The notes under the pieces are model-generated. The model saw nothing but the letters and a program-made list of their open reading frames with translations, had not been told where the DNA came from and searched no databases. A program made the translations under genes and the position numbers. From Firmicutes bacterium UBA6113 (lineage in GTDB: Bacteria; Bacillota; Clostridia; Tissierellales; Sedimentibacteraceae), in the NCBI GenBank assembly GCA_002422545.1, contig DIWF01000026.1, forward strand, positions 1 through 51,081: DNA of 51,081 bases, in the 5' to 3' direction. Every line of letters starts with the position of its first letter. Positions within the stretch are counted from its first letter, which is position 1. Positions 8,071 through 16,908 of this stretch are shown in pieces.

Positions 8071-8823
8071 ATGAAGACAATACAATGCAAAAATTTAATA
8101 TTCAACAGCGGCTTGCCTAAAATATGCATCCCTCTTACAGGAAAAAATACAAACAGCATGCTTGATGAAATTATTGATTTAAATAAAATTGATTATGACC
8201 TGACAGAACTAAGGATTGATTTTTTTGAAGATGTAGATGATTTTTCAAAGGTAGTTGATCTTCTTAAAAAAATTAGAGAAATATATTTTAAGCCTCTTCT
8301 TTTTACATTCAGGACAAAAAAAGAAGGTGGAATTCATGACATGTCTGAAGAAGGTTATTTTGAACTCATACATATGGCAATGGAGAGCGGACTCATAGAC
8401 CTTGTAGATATTGAACTTTTCAGCCATGAAGATAACTTAAAAAAAGCCGTAGCTTTTGCTCATGAAAAACAAGTTAAAGTTGTTATGTCAAATCATGATT
8501 TTCATAAAACCCCTGGCAAGGATGAAATTGTAGCAAGACTTGTGAAAATGCAGGAAAACGGAGCTGACATTTCCAAAATTGCAGTGATGCCCACTTGCAG
8601 CATCGACGTTCTCGAACTTTTGTCTGCTACCATGGAAGTTAAAAATAATTATGGTTTTCCATGCATAACCATGTCCATGGGAAAGCTGGGTGTCGTGACA
8701 AGGCTGTCAGGAGAACTGTTCGGCTCATGTATGACATTTGCAACTGTAAAGAACACTTCCGCTCCCGGTCAGATAAGTGCCACAAAGGTAAAAGAGATAT
8801 TGGATTTGCTACACTTTGAGTAA
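8071..8823 (+). CDS. aroD: 3-dehydroquinate dehydratase, type I
   Basis: About 250 residues. Type I dehydroquinase makes 3-dehydroshikimate in the shikimate pathway through a Schiff-base lysine. Family marks are the early strand KICIPLTGKN, ELRIDFFEDVDD (acidic active-site strand), FTFRTKKEGG, VDIELF, the catalytic His in VKVVMSNHDFHKTPGKDEI, the Schiff-base Lys in ISKIAVMPTCS, and the C-terminal TMSMGKLGVVTRLSGELFGS and GQIS. AGGAG (8059-8063) fits ATG at 8071 (7 nt) or 8068 (4 nt). It stands alone: no other shikimate gene is in the window. A repeat element occupies its upstream region. Confidence 0.95.
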   Translation: MKTIQCKNLIFNSGLPKICIPLTGKNTNSMLDEIIDLNKIDYDLTELRIDFFEDVDDFSKVVDLLKKIREIYFKPLLFTFRTKKEGGIHDMSEEGYFELIHMAMESGLIDLVDIELFSHEDNLKKAVAFAHEKQVKVVMSNHDFHKTPGKDEIVARLVKMQENGADISKIAVMPTCSIDVLELLSATMEVKNNYGFPCITMSMGKLGVVTRLSGELFGSCMTFATVKNTSAPGQISATKVKEILDLLHFE

Positions 8824-8873
8824 TAATAAATAATTTATCTTGTATTTTAATATTATTTAAAATTGGATTTAAA

Positions 8874-8905
8874 GATGAGATTCTTCGCTTTGCTCAGGAT
8901 GACAC
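8874..8905. repeat. Half copy of the GGATGACA-type palindromic repeat
   Basis: GATGAGATTCTTCGC followed by GCTCAGGATGACA matches the right arm of the long palindrome at 24850-24984. The left arm is absent, so it does not fold back on itself. It lies between aroD and the ileS terminator. Confidence 0.6.
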
Positions 8906-8987
8906 CGACGTGGATTGTTGTTGAATCAAACATGATGAACTGGCAGGGTTTATTCAAGTAATGAATAACCACATAAGAGTTAATACA

Positions 8988-9019
8988 AAGGGCTGATGTA
9001 CCTATGTGCATCAGCCCTT
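8988..9019 (-). terminator. Hairpin terminator after ileS
   Basis: An 11-bp perfect stem (AAGGGCTGATG/CATCAGCCCTT) with a 10-nt loop, 15 nt after the ileS stop. The minus-strand tail TTGTATT is a weak U-tract. It may also stop aroD transcripts from the other side. Confidence 0.65.
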
Positions 9020-9034
9020 ATTTAATGTTTCAAT

Positions 9035-12000
9035 TTATTTGCTTGCTTTTTCCAACTTCATTCCTGTGTCGATTCCGTTTAAGTTGTGAACTTCAAAAGT
9101 GTCGCTTGATTTTTCAATTAAATCTGCTAAAGTTTCACTCTTGATGAAATCTTCAAATTCTTTCACAGCTTTGTCTATTTCTTCTGAGCCGTTGTAGAAT
9201 ATGTTGATTCTGTCCATCATTTCATATCCGTTGTTCTTTCTCATCTGCTGAACTTTTGATATGAATTCTCTTGCATATCCTTCGTTGAGCAAATCTTCAG
9301 TAAGGAATGTGTCTATTATTGTGAACAGGTTGTTGCCTGTTGAAACATCATAGCCTTCCTTAGCAGAAATACGGATGTCTAATAATTCTTCGTCAACTGA
9401 GATTTTTTCGCCGTTCACTTCAAGCTCAAATACCTTGCCTGACTGAACAGTTGAGATTATTTCAAGAGCATCTGATTTAGCCAATACTCCTGCAAACGCC
9501 TTAACGTTTCCTCCAAGTCTTGGTCCTGCAACCTTGAAGTTCGGTTTCAGAGAGAAGTCCATGAATTCATTGAGGTCGTGCTCAAACACAACATCTTTTA
9601 CATTCAGTTCTTCCTTGATTAACGGTACCAAATCTGAAATCAGCTTCTGGTATTTTCCGTCTATATGGATTCTTCTTATTGGCTGTCTAACCTTGATTTT
9701 TGCATTTTCTCTTGATGCTCTTCCAAGTTTTACAAGATCTTTCACAAGGTCCATTCTCTCTTCAACATTTGCATCAATTAATTCTTCATGGTATTCCGGA
9801 TAGTAGCTCAAATGCACTGATGGCTCGTTTGTAAGGTTTCTGTAGATTTCTTCTGACAGATATGGAGCAAAAGGTGCTGTCAATTGTGCTATTCCTACCA
9901 ATATTTCATAAGTTGTATTATAAACTGCTTTTTTGTCTTCTGTCAGTTCAGGAACCCAGAATCTTCTTCTTGAACGTCTGATGTACCAGTTCGACAAATC
10001 TTCGTTTACGAAATCCTGAATTGCTCTTACTGTCTTGTTATGGTCGTAAACAGCCATGCTTTCACGAACATATTTAACAAGGTTGTTGTACTTGGAGATT
10101 ATCCATCTGTCAAGTTCAGGTCTGTCTTTGTATTCTACAAAGAATTCCTTTGGATTTATTGAATCTGTATTTGCATACAATGCAAAGAAAGTATAAACAT
10201 TCTTAATTGTTCCGAAGAACTTGCTCAACACTTCCTTGAGTCCGTCTTCGTCAAATTTTGTAGGTGACCATGCAGGTGATACAAACAACAAGTACCATCT
10301 CAATGCATCAGCACCGTATCTGTCGAACAAATCAAACGGGTCAACTGTGTTTCCTCTTGATTTGGACATCTTCTTTCCAAATTTGTCAAGAACAAGGTCA
10401 TTAACAAGAACTCTCTTGTAAGGTGACTGTCCTCTCACATATGTTGATATGGCAATGAGTGAATAGAACCATCCTCTTGTCTGGTCTATTCCTTCGCAGA
10501 TGAAGTCTGCAGGGAATAAATCTTCGAAGTTTTCCTTGTTTTCAAAAGGATAGTGCCACTGTGCATAAGGCATTGAACCTGAGTCAAACCAGCAGTCAAT
10601 AACGTCTTTAACTCTTGTCATATGCTTGCCGCACTTAGGGCATACAATATGGACATCGTCAACGTATGGTCTGTGAAGGTCTATAGTGTTTTCATCTATT
10701 TCTTCAACAGCTTTTTCAGCCAGTTCTTTTCTTGAGCCTATGCTTTCAACATGACCGCAGTCGCATCTCCAAAGAGGAAGCGGAGTTCCCCAGTAACGGC
10801 TTCTAGATATAGCCCAGTCATTTAAGTTTTCAAGCCAGTTTCCAAAACGCTTCTCACCAACAAAATCAGGATACCATTCAACTGAATTGTTGTTTTCTAT
10901 AAGCTTATCTTTAAGGTTTGTCATCTTGATGTACCAGCTTGGTCTAGCATAGTACAACAATGGTGTATGGCATCTCCAGCAGTGAGGATAATTGTGAAGG
11001 AACGGTTCTTTTCTAAAGAGTTTTCCGTTTTCTTTAAGCCATGCCAAAATTGGTGCATCTGCATCCATTACAAACATTTCTGACCAAGGTGTTCCTCTGA
11101 AACGTCCTGTGTCATCAACAGGATTTAATACTGCAAGATTGTATCTTGCGCCTGTATTGTAGTCGTCTTCACCAAATGCAGGAGCAGTGTGTACTATTCC
11201 TGTACCATCTTCTGTAGTTACATAATCAGCACAAGTCACAAAGAATGCTTTTTTACCTTCAGGCACATTTACATATGGCATAAGCTGTTCATATTCCATG
11301 AACTCAAGATCCTTGCCCTTCATTTCTTCAAGCACTTCATATTCTTCTTTTATTACTGTGCTTGCCAAAGGTTTTGAAATATAATAAACTTCGCCATTTT
11401 TGTCTTCTTTGTCCAATGTTCTTACTTTAATGTAATCCACATCAGGATGCACTGTCAAAGCTACGTTTGACAAGAGTGTCCATGGTGTTGTTGTCCAAGC
11501 CAGAAAATATTCGTCTGCATCTTTTTTCTTGAACTTTACATATGCAGTCATTGTCTTGATTTCTTCATATCCTTGGGCAACTTCGTGGGATGCAAGACCT
11601 GTTCCACATCTCGGACAGTATGGAAGTATCTTATGTCCTTCATACATGAGTCCATCCTTGAACATGTTGTCAAGTATCCACCATTCTGATTCGATATAGT
11701 TGTTGTCCAATGTGATGTAAGGATCATCAAGGTCGATGAGGTAAGCCATACGCTCAGTCATCTGTCTCCACAGTCCTTCGTATGTGAATACAGATTCACG
11801 GCACTTTTCATTGAACTTATCTATGCCGTAATTCTCTATGTCTGTTTTGTCTTTAAGTCCTAATTGTTTTTCAACTTCTATTTCAACAGGAAGTCCGTGT
11901 GTGTCCCATCCTGCTTTTCTGTTTACCTGGTAACCTTCCATTGTCTTGTATCGGCATACGGAATCTTTCAGCGTTCTGGCAATTACATGGTGAATTCCAG

Positions 12001-12163
12001 GTCTGCCGTTTGCTGTAGGCGGTCCTTCATAAAAAATAAAAGGTGCTTTATCTTTTCTAGTTTCAACGCTTTTGTCCAATAGGTCAATTTCTTTCCAGTA
12101 TTGTGATATCTCATGCTCGTTTGTTTTATAATCGGCTTTAGATATGTCTTTAAATAACTTCAT
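9035..12163 (-). CDS. ileS: Isoleucyl-tRNA synthetase, type 2
   Basis: A 1042-residue class I synthetase charging tRNA-Ile. The HIGH-type signature is GRPGIHHV (about 53-60), and KKMSKSRGNT carries the KMSKS loop at about 600. The editing domain (TTPWTLLSNVAL) and anticodon-binding region (DLSNWYIRRSRRRFW) are present. At 1042 residues with a long C-terminal extension it belongs to the eukaryote-like type 2 IleS, not the roughly 920-residue bacterial type 1; type 2 enzymes are known to be less sensitive to mupirocin. AGGAGG precedes the ATG. A T-box leader upstream couples expression to uncharged tRNA-Ile. About 180 nt of structured sequence lies between the T-box terminator and the start codon. 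Confidence 0.97.
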   Translation of the reverse strand: MKLFKDISKADYKTNEHEISQYWKEIDLLDKSVETRKDKAPFIFYEGPPTANGRPGIHHVIARTLKDSVCRYKTMEGYQVNRKAGWDTHGLPVEIEVEKQLGLKDKTDIENYGIDKFNEKCRESVFTYEGLWRQMTERMAYLIDLDDPYITLDNNYIESEWWILDNMFKDGLMYEGHKILPYCPRCGTGLASHEVAQGYEEIKTMTAYVKFKKKDADEYFLAWTTTPWTLLSNVALTVHPDVDYIKVRTLDKEDKNGEVYYISKPLASTVIKEEYEVLEEMKGKDLEFMEYEQLMPYVNVPEGKKAFFVTCADYVTTEDGTGIVHTAPAFGEDDYNTGARYNLAVLNPVDDTGRFRGTPWSEMFVMDADAPILAWLKENGKLFRKEPFLHNYPHCWRCHTPLLYYARPSWYIKMTNLKDKLIENNNSVEWYPDFVGEKRFGNWLENLNDWAISRSRYWGTPLPLWRCDCGHVESIGSRKELAEKAVEEIDENTIDLHRPYVDDVHIVCPKCGKHMTRVKDVIDCWFDSGSMPYAQWHYPFENKENFEDLFPADFICEGIDQTRGWFYSLIAISTYVRGQSPYKRVLVNDLVLDKFGKKMSKSRGNTVDPFDLFDRYGADALRWYLLFVSPAWSPTKFDEDGLKEVLSKFFGTIKNVYTFFALYANTDSINPKEFFVEYKDRPELDRWIISKYNNLVKYVRESMAVYDHNKTVRAIQDFVNEDLSNWYIRRSRRRFWVPELTEDKKAVYNTTYEILVGIAQLTAPFAPYLSEEIYRNLTNEPSVHLSYYPEYHEELIDANVEERMDLVKDLVKLGRASRENAKIKVRQPIRRIHIDGKYQKLISDLVPLIKEELNVKDVVFEHDLNEFMDFSLKPNFKVAGPRLGGNVKAFAGVLAKSDALEIISTVQSGKVFELEVNGEKISVDEELLDIRISAKEGYDVSTGNNLFTIIDTFLTEDLLNEGYAREFISKVQQMRKNNGYEMMDRINIFYNGSEEIDKAVKEFEDFIKSETLADLIEKSSDTFEVHNLNGIDTGMKLEKASK

Positions 12164-12219
12164 CTTTTCCTCCTGTATTATATATTTTTGTATTCTATTG
12201 CACCGGGACTATATTGCAT

Positions 12220-12327
12220 GTTGCGCAGTTTCGCAACACAAATTTATTCGCTCGCTATCGCTCACATAAATTTGGTGCTCATTGCGGTTGACCTACCTCC
12301 ATTTTCAGGAAAAACCTCTGAAAATGG
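12220..12327. repeat. Stem-loop cluster between the ile T-box and ileS
   Basis: Three inverted repeats in about 110 nt: GTTGCG/CGCAAC (12220-12237); ACAAATTTAT/ATAAATTTGGT (12238-12276) around a CGCTCGC/GCTCAC-rich loop; and CCATTTTCAG/CTGAAAATGG (12299-12327). T-box leaders do not normally have such a block after the terminator. It looks like an inserted non-coding repeat, or an extra element of the mRNA leader. No second copy is seen in the window. Confidence 0.5.
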
Positions 12328-12344
12328 GGTTAGGGCATACATAC

Positions 12345-12592
12345 AAAAATCCCATGTCTAAAGACATGGGACGAAATCCGCGGTACCACCCAAATTACAT
12401 ATAAATAATTTAAATATGCATCTTGAAAATTTAACGCATTTATACGTAATTTCTTACTCATCTTCGGAAATTAAACTCGTGGATGATCTTCGCCGCATTC
12501 AGAATTACAATCTCCCACCATATGATTGCATCTCTTTGAATCCTACTGCAGTTACTCTTCCAGTCACCGTCATTATTATTATTTTGTTTCTG
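12345..12592 (-). promoter_or_regulatory. T-box riboswitch, isoleucine specifier
   Basis: Minus strand: the conserved GGGTGGTACCGCGG (near 12378-12391) is followed by a 10-bp terminator hairpin (12350-12371) with the tail TTTTTG. Stem I lies upstream; in GCGAAGATCATCC the ATC at 12485-12487 fits the specifier position and reads Ile, matching ileS. Uncharged tRNA-Ile would pair with the specifier and T-box bulge and favour the antiterminator. Confidence 0.93.
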
Positions 12593-12596
12593 TATT

Positions 12597-12625
12597 ATGA
12601 TATATTAAAATGTTTTTAAAGTCAA
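12597..12625 (-). promoter_or_regulatory. Promoter for the ileS T-box leader
   Basis: Minus strand TTGACT (12620-12625), 17-nt spacer, TATCAT (12597-12602), directly ahead of stem I. Confidence 0.65.
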
Positions 12626-12689
12626 GGAATAAATTGATTTTTTTCTGAAAGAATAATTAAATATGAAATTCACAAACGAGGAGGATACT

Positions 12690-14225
12690 ATGGAATATCC
12701 GAGGGATTCATACTGGCACAATACAGCTGGCAGCAAATCAAAAACATCCGAAAACAAGGACAGTCTCGACGGCAAAAAATTCGACCTGCTGATAATAGGA
12801 AGCGGCCTTACAGGACTTACAACAGCCTACCTGTTAAGAAACAGTGGATTGAAAATAGGCATAATTGAAGCAACCAGTATAGGTTACGGGGTGACCGGTT
12901 ACACAACTGCAAAAATAACCGTTCAGCACAGCCTTATTTATGATTATCTTATAAACAGTTTTGGAATAGATGAAGCACGGCAGTATCTGAAAGCAAACCA
13001 GGAAGGTTTGAACCTAGTTAAAACAATAATCGATGAAAACAACATAGACTGCGATTTCAAGGAACAAACAGCGTATGTGTATGCTTTGGATGAAAGCGAG
13101 ATAAAAGAAATAAAGGCTGAGTTTGAAGCTTACAAGAAACTTGAAATAGACAGTTTTTATACCGAAAACGCACCTCTCCCCAACAACGCTCTGGCTGCTG
13201 TAGGAATCAAAAACCAGGGCCAGTTCAATCCGCTTAAATATCTGTACAGTCTGTTAGGCATCATAATGAAGTCCGATTCATGCGAAGTTTATGAAAACGT
13301 CAGAGCCTTAAACATTGAGCCTCACAGTAATGGCATTACTGTTGCAACCGAAAAGGGAAAAATTAATGCAGATAAAGTTGTTGTGGCATCCCATTATCCT
13401 TTTGATGACAGCTTCGGATTGTATTTTCTCAGGCTTTACCAGGATAAATCATATATTATTGCTGCCAAAACACATGAAGAACCATTTGACGGTATGTACA
13501 TAAATGTCAATGACTCAATTTATTCAATGCGCTATCAGTTTTCAGACAAGGAAAATGTGCTTCTTTTAAGTGGAGGCAATCACCGTGCAGGAGAAAAGGA
13601 CAACGAGGAAGAATCTTACAAAGAGCTTGAAGATTTTCTAAATAAAAACTTCAAGAATGCAGAAATAGTTTCTAAATGGTCAACTCAGGACTGCATGACC
13701 TACGATAAAATCCCGTACATTGGTCATTATTCAAATAGTTTTGAAAATCTGTATGTGGCAACTGGCTTCAAAAAATGGGGTATGTCTCATTCTGCTGCAG
13801 CAGCATTGATCTTAAGAAATAAAATTTTAAAAATTGACGATGACTATTCGGAGATTTTCAATCCTTCCAGATTCACTCCTCTACAGTCTTCAAGGGAATT
13901 TTTGTCTTCCGTGAAAAGTATTGCGGCAGGTTTTATGAAAAGAGTTGCAATAGTTCCCGATGAAATACTTGAAGTAAAGGAAGGTGAAGGAAAAATAGTG
14001 AACTACAACGGCAAAAAGGTTGGAGTTTACAAAGATAATAAGGGTGATTATTTTTGCATTAACCCGGTGTGTTCTCATCTTAAATGCGGCGTGTCATTCA
14101 ATGAAGCAGAAAAAACATGGGACTGCCAATGCCATGGCTCAAGATATGACATTAAGGGAAATATACTTGAAGGTCCAACGGTAAGACCGTTGGATAAGGT
14201 AAAGATAAATATAAAGGACAAATAA
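12690..14225 (+). CDS. FAD-dependent oxidoreductase with C-terminal Rieske domain
   Basis: A 511-residue fusion. Residues about 25-400 are a DAO/GlpO-like FAD domain with the dinucleotide loop LLIIGSGLTGLTTAYLL and a second FAD contact near YVATGFKKWGMSHSA. Residues about 430-505 are a Rieske [2Fe-2S] domain with the pairs CSHLKC and CQCHGSRYD. This arrangement is found in YhfW-type oxidoreductases of Gram-positive bacteria; the substrate is unknown. GAGGAGG (12678-12684) fits the ATG at 12690; an upstream in-frame ATG at 12663 has no such site. It diverges from the ileS T-box promoter. No signal peptide is seen. Confidence 0.9.
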   Translation: MEYPRDSYWHNTAGSKSKTSENKDSLDGKKFDLLIIGSGLTGLTTAYLLRNSGLKIGIIEATSIGYGVTGYTTAKITVQHSLIYDYLINSFGIDEARQYLKANQEGLNLVKTIIDENNIDCDFKEQTAYVYALDESEIKEIKAEFEAYKKLEIDSFYTENAPLPNNALAAVGIKNQGQFNPLKYLYSLLGIIMKSDSCEVYENVRALNIEPHSNGITVATEKGKINADKVVVASHYPFDDSFGLYFLRLYQDKSYIIAAKTHEEPFDGMYINVNDSIYSMRYQFSDKENVLLLSGGNHRAGEKDNEEESYKELEDFLNKNFKNAEIVSKWSTQDCMTYDKIPYIGHYSNSFENLYVATGFKKWGMSHSAAAALILRNKILKIDDDYSEIFNPSRFTPLQSSREFLSSVKSIAAGFMKRVAIVPDEILEVKEGEGKIVNYNGKKVGVYKDNKGDYFCINPVCSHLKCGVSFNEAEKTWDCQCHGSRYDIKGNILEGPTVRPLDKVKINIKDK

Positions 14226-14235
14226 ATAAAAACAC

Positions 14236-14256
14236 GGGCGGACACAAGGTCCGCCC
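14236..14256. repeat. Short GGGCGGAC hairpin repeat
   Basis: An 8-bp hairpin (GGGCGGAC/GTCCGCCC) flanked by CAC and CTAC. It is the same strong hairpin as inside the repeats at 7827-8001 and 30386-30603, but without the rest of the element. It follows the oxidoreductase stop by 10 nt and may act as a transcript 3' end. Confidence 0.65.
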
Positions 14257-14298
14257 CTACATTTTAGAATATCAAATTTATTTTATAGCAAGATTTAT

Positions 14299-15048
14299 TT
14301 ATTCGGGTAATTCCATTCCGTATATTTCATACACATCTTTTGTGTACCTGTCTTCATTGTCGTAAATGTAAAGAGGTGGGTCGAATTTAAGTTCCGGATT
14401 ACCGTTTTTTGATGCCCTTATGAGTACCATGTTTGGTTTTTCTGCTGATCTTGGGTGAACAAAGCGAATTTGCTTAGGCTCAAGTCTGTATTTTCGAAGG
14501 AGCCAGATTATATCAGCCAGACGGTCAGGACGGTGTACCATGTAAAAACGTCCGTACTGCTTCAAAAGCATTGCAGCTGTTCTTATGACATCTTCAAGGG
14601 AGCACTTTATTTCATGCCTTGAGATTGCTTTTTTATCCGTTGGGTTAACAATGCCGCTGTTGCTCAGCTTGTATGGAGGATTTGAAATTACAGCATCAAA
14701 TGAATTTGGCTCCAGATGTTTACCTGCATCATTTAAATCTATGTTTAAAATTTCAATTTTATCCTGCAGATTGTTGAGTTCCACGCTTCTTCTTGCCATT
14801 TCTGCAACTTCTTCCTGAATTTCAACTGCATATGCCTTGGCATAATTTTTCTTTCCGCTTAACAGTATGGGAATGATTCCTGTTCCGGTTCCCAAATCCA
14901 CAATCTTTGAATTGTTTTTAATGTCGCAGTAATTAGTGAGAAGCACAGCATCCATTCCAAAGCAAAACCATTTTTTGTTTTGGATGATTTTTAAGCCGTT
15001 GCATTGTAAATCCTCTATTTTTTCGCCTTCATTGAGCAATATGTCCAT
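14299..15048 (-). CDS. tRNA1(Val) adenine-37 N6-methyltransferase-like protein
   Basis: A SAM-dependent methyltransferase of about 249 residues, TrmN6/YfiC type. The SAM loop is VDLGTGTGIIPILLS, the acidic end of strand 2 is AVEIQEE, and the N6-adenine catalytic motif is SNPPYKL. The C-terminal half (FYMVHRPDRLADI, RFVHPR, NMVLIRASKNG) is typical of this COG4123 family, which modifies A37 of a tRNA. ATG at 15048 is preceded by AAAGG at 7 nt; the in-frame ATG at 15063 has no ribosome site. It follows the peptide ABC operon by about 70 nt with no clear terminator, so it may be read from it. Confidence 0.85.
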   Translation of the reverse strand: MDILLNEGEKIEDLQCNGLKIIQNKKWFCFGMDAVLLTNYCDIKNNSKIVDLGTGTGIIPILLSGKKNYAKAYAVEIQEEVAEMARRSVELNNLQDKIEILNIDLNDAGKHLEPNSFDAVISNPPYKLSNSGIVNPTDKKAISRHEIKCSLEDVIRTAAMLLKQYGRFYMVHRPDRLADIIWLLRKYRLEPKQIRFVHPRSAEKPNMVLIRASKNGNPELKFDPPLYIYDNEDRYTKDVYEIYGMELPE

Positions 15049-15119
15049 ATTGTAACCTTTCATATTAATATAATGTCCATCATATTCTATATTCTATCTT
15101 TTATTTTAATTTTTAATTC

Positions 15120-15926
15120 TTAATTAATAATAGCGCTGTTCAGAAGTTTTTTTGTGTATTCTTCCGCAGGGTGAATGAGAACTTGTTTTGCATCTCCTGC
15201 TTCAACAACAGCACCGTTTTGCATTACTATTATTGTGTCCGACATGTAATTTACAACACCTATGTCGTGAGAAATGAAAATGTAGGCTATGTTGAGCTCC
15301 TTCTGAAGTTTTTTAAGCAAGTTAATTATCTGAGCCTGAATTGAAACATCAAGAGCCGAGACCGGTTCATCGCATATTATCACTTTTGGACTTACAATAA
15401 GGGCTCTTGCTATTGCTGCCCTTTGGCACTGACCTCCGCTTATTTCAGATGGATACTTGTTTTTGATGTTTAAATCAAGCCCTACCTTTGCAAGTATTTC
15501 GTCAACCATCCTGTTTGCTTCTTTTTCGCCCTTGGCTATGTTGAGAGTAAAAAGAGGCATGGAAATAATTTCACCTATTTTATAGTTGGGGTCCATTGAG
15601 CCTTGAGGATCCTGAAAAATAAACTGGACGTTTCTTCTGTATTCCTTGTGTTCTTCCGTCGTCATCTCGGCAATATTTTTTCCGTAATAAAAAACACTGC
15701 CAAATGTGGGATTCTGAAGCCCGCCAACAATTTCACCGGTTGTGGATTTACCGCTTCCCGATTCACCTACTATACCCAGAGTCTTTCCTTCTTCAACTAT
15801 AAAATTCACGCTTTTTACCGCAGCAACTTTTTCCTTGATTTTTCCAGTCAAAACGTGCTTTTTCACCACATATTCTTTTCTTATATTCTTAGCTGTTATA
15901 ACAGCCTTGTTTTCTTCAATGCTCAT
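15120..15926 (-). CDS. Peptide/nickel ABC transporter ATP-binding protein (OppF/DppF type)
   Basis: A 268-residue ABC ATPase powering the importer encoded upstream. Walker A is GESGSGKSTTG, the Q-loop FIFQDPQGSMDPN, the signature SGGQCQRAAIARAL, Walker B VIICDEPVSALD, and the H-loop FISHD. It is at the short end for OppF proteins, because the usual C-terminal oligopeptide extension with its cysteines is missing. It sits 10 nt after the OppD gene with AGAGG before the ATG. The ABCDF order is the usual one for dipeptide, oligopeptide or nickel importers. Confidence 0.92.
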   Translation of the reverse strand: MSIEENKAVITAKNIRKEYVVKKHVLTGKIKEKVAAVKSVNFIVEEGKTLGIVGESGSGKSTTGEIVGGLQNPTFGSVFYYGKNIAEMTTEEHKEYRRNVQFIFQDPQGSMDPNYKIGEIISMPLFTLNIAKGEKEANRMVDEILAKVGLDLNIKNKYPSEISGGQCQRAAIARALIVSPKVIICDEPVSALDVSIQAQIINLLKKLQKELNIAYIFISHDIGVVNYMSDTIIVMQNGAVVEAGDAKQVLIHPAEEYTKKLLNSAIIN

Positions 15927-15936
15927 AATTAGCCTC

Positions 15937-16908
15937 TTAATCTAAATTGCATCTGAAATAATGACCGCCATCTTCATGTTCCTTAACATAATTCTCACAT
16001 ATTTCCATTGCCTTGGGACACCTGTCTCTGAACAAACATCCTTTTGTGTCCCTTCCCTTTTCCTGCACATAACCCGGTATTTCTGCAAGGGGTTCCGTCT
16101 TTTTGATTTTCATGGTGGGAATTATGTCTATTAAAAGCTGGGTGTATGGATGTTTTGGATTTTCAAACACTGATTTTGTTGTTCCTGACTCAACCACTGC
16201 TCCTGCATACATGACAGCAAGACTATGGCTGTAGTTCTTTACGAGCCCTAAGTTGTGAGAAATCAAAAGAATTGATATACTAAGCTCTTCATTTATTGAT
16301 CTGAACAGTTCCATAACCTGTTTTTGCACAGTGCTGTCCAGTGCAGTTGTAGGCTCGTCAGCAACAATGAGCTTAGGATCGTTCATGAGTGCCATTGCAA
16401 TGTTAATTCGCTGCCTCATTCCTCCGCTCAGCTGCCATGGGTAGTAGTTTAAAACCGATTTCGGATTTGAAAACCCTACCTTTCTAAGTATACCCTCTGC
16501 TTTTTCAAGAGCTTCTTTTTTATTCTTGTTTGTATGGTCAATAAAACCATCTGCAATCTGGTTTTTGATTTTTATCATGGGGTGAAGAAAAAAAACTGTG
16601 TTTTGAGGAATATAGCCTGCATTTTTCCCAATGTGTGCTTTCTTTTCCCTGAGAGAAATTTCAAGCATATTTTTTCCTGCAACAATCATTTCATCAGCGC
16701 TGCAGCACAAGTCATCAGGCAGAAGATTTATAAGTGACTTTGCTGTCAGAGTTTTACCGGAACCTGATTCTCCAACCAGTCCGAAAATTTCTCCCATTTT
16801 AATGGTGATGGATGAACTGCTCACAAGAGTATTGCCCATGGAATCACTCACATGAAGGTTTTTTAATATGACAGTATTATCAGCATCATTCATAATTTCA
16901 TTCATCAT
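15937..16908 (-). CDS. Peptide/nickel ABC transporter ATP-binding protein (OppD/DppD type)
   Basis: A 323-residue ABC ATPase. Walker A is GESGSGKTLTAK, the signature LSGGMRQRINIAMAL, Walker B LIVADEPTTALD, with LISHNLG after it. The C-terminal oligopeptide-transporter extension is present: PGYVQEKGRD then CLFRDRCPKAMEIC, whose cysteines bind a [4Fe-4S] cluster in some relatives. GGAGGAG lies before ATG-ATG at 16908, and the gene overlaps the preceding permease by 11 nt. It forms the ATPase pair with the OppF-type protein. Confidence 0.93.
   Translation of the reverse strand: MMNEIMNDADNTVILKNLHVSDSMGNTLVSSSSITIKMGEIFGLVGESGSGKTLTAKSLINLLPDDLCCSADEMIVAGKNMLEISLREKKAHIGKNAGYIPQNTVFFLHPMIKIKNQIADGFIDHTNKNKKEALEKAEGILRKVGFSNPKSVLNYYPWQLSGGMRQRINIAMALMNDPKLIVADEPTTALDSTVQKQVMELFRSINEELSISILLISHNLGLVKNYSHSLAVMYAGAVVESGTTKSVFENPKHPYTQLLIDIIPTMKIKKTEPLAEIPGYVQEKGRDTKGCLFRDRCPKAMEICENYVKEHEDGGHYFRCNLD

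Noticed and set aside
7798..8159. Minus-strand ORFs across the repeat element and aroD start
   Set aside because: They run through hairpin repeats and the opposite strand of aroD, have no ribosome sites and match no family.
9035..12163. Long plus-strand ORFs inside ileS and other large genes
   Set aside because: They lie fully within well-supported genes on the other strand, with no domain or ribosome site of their own.
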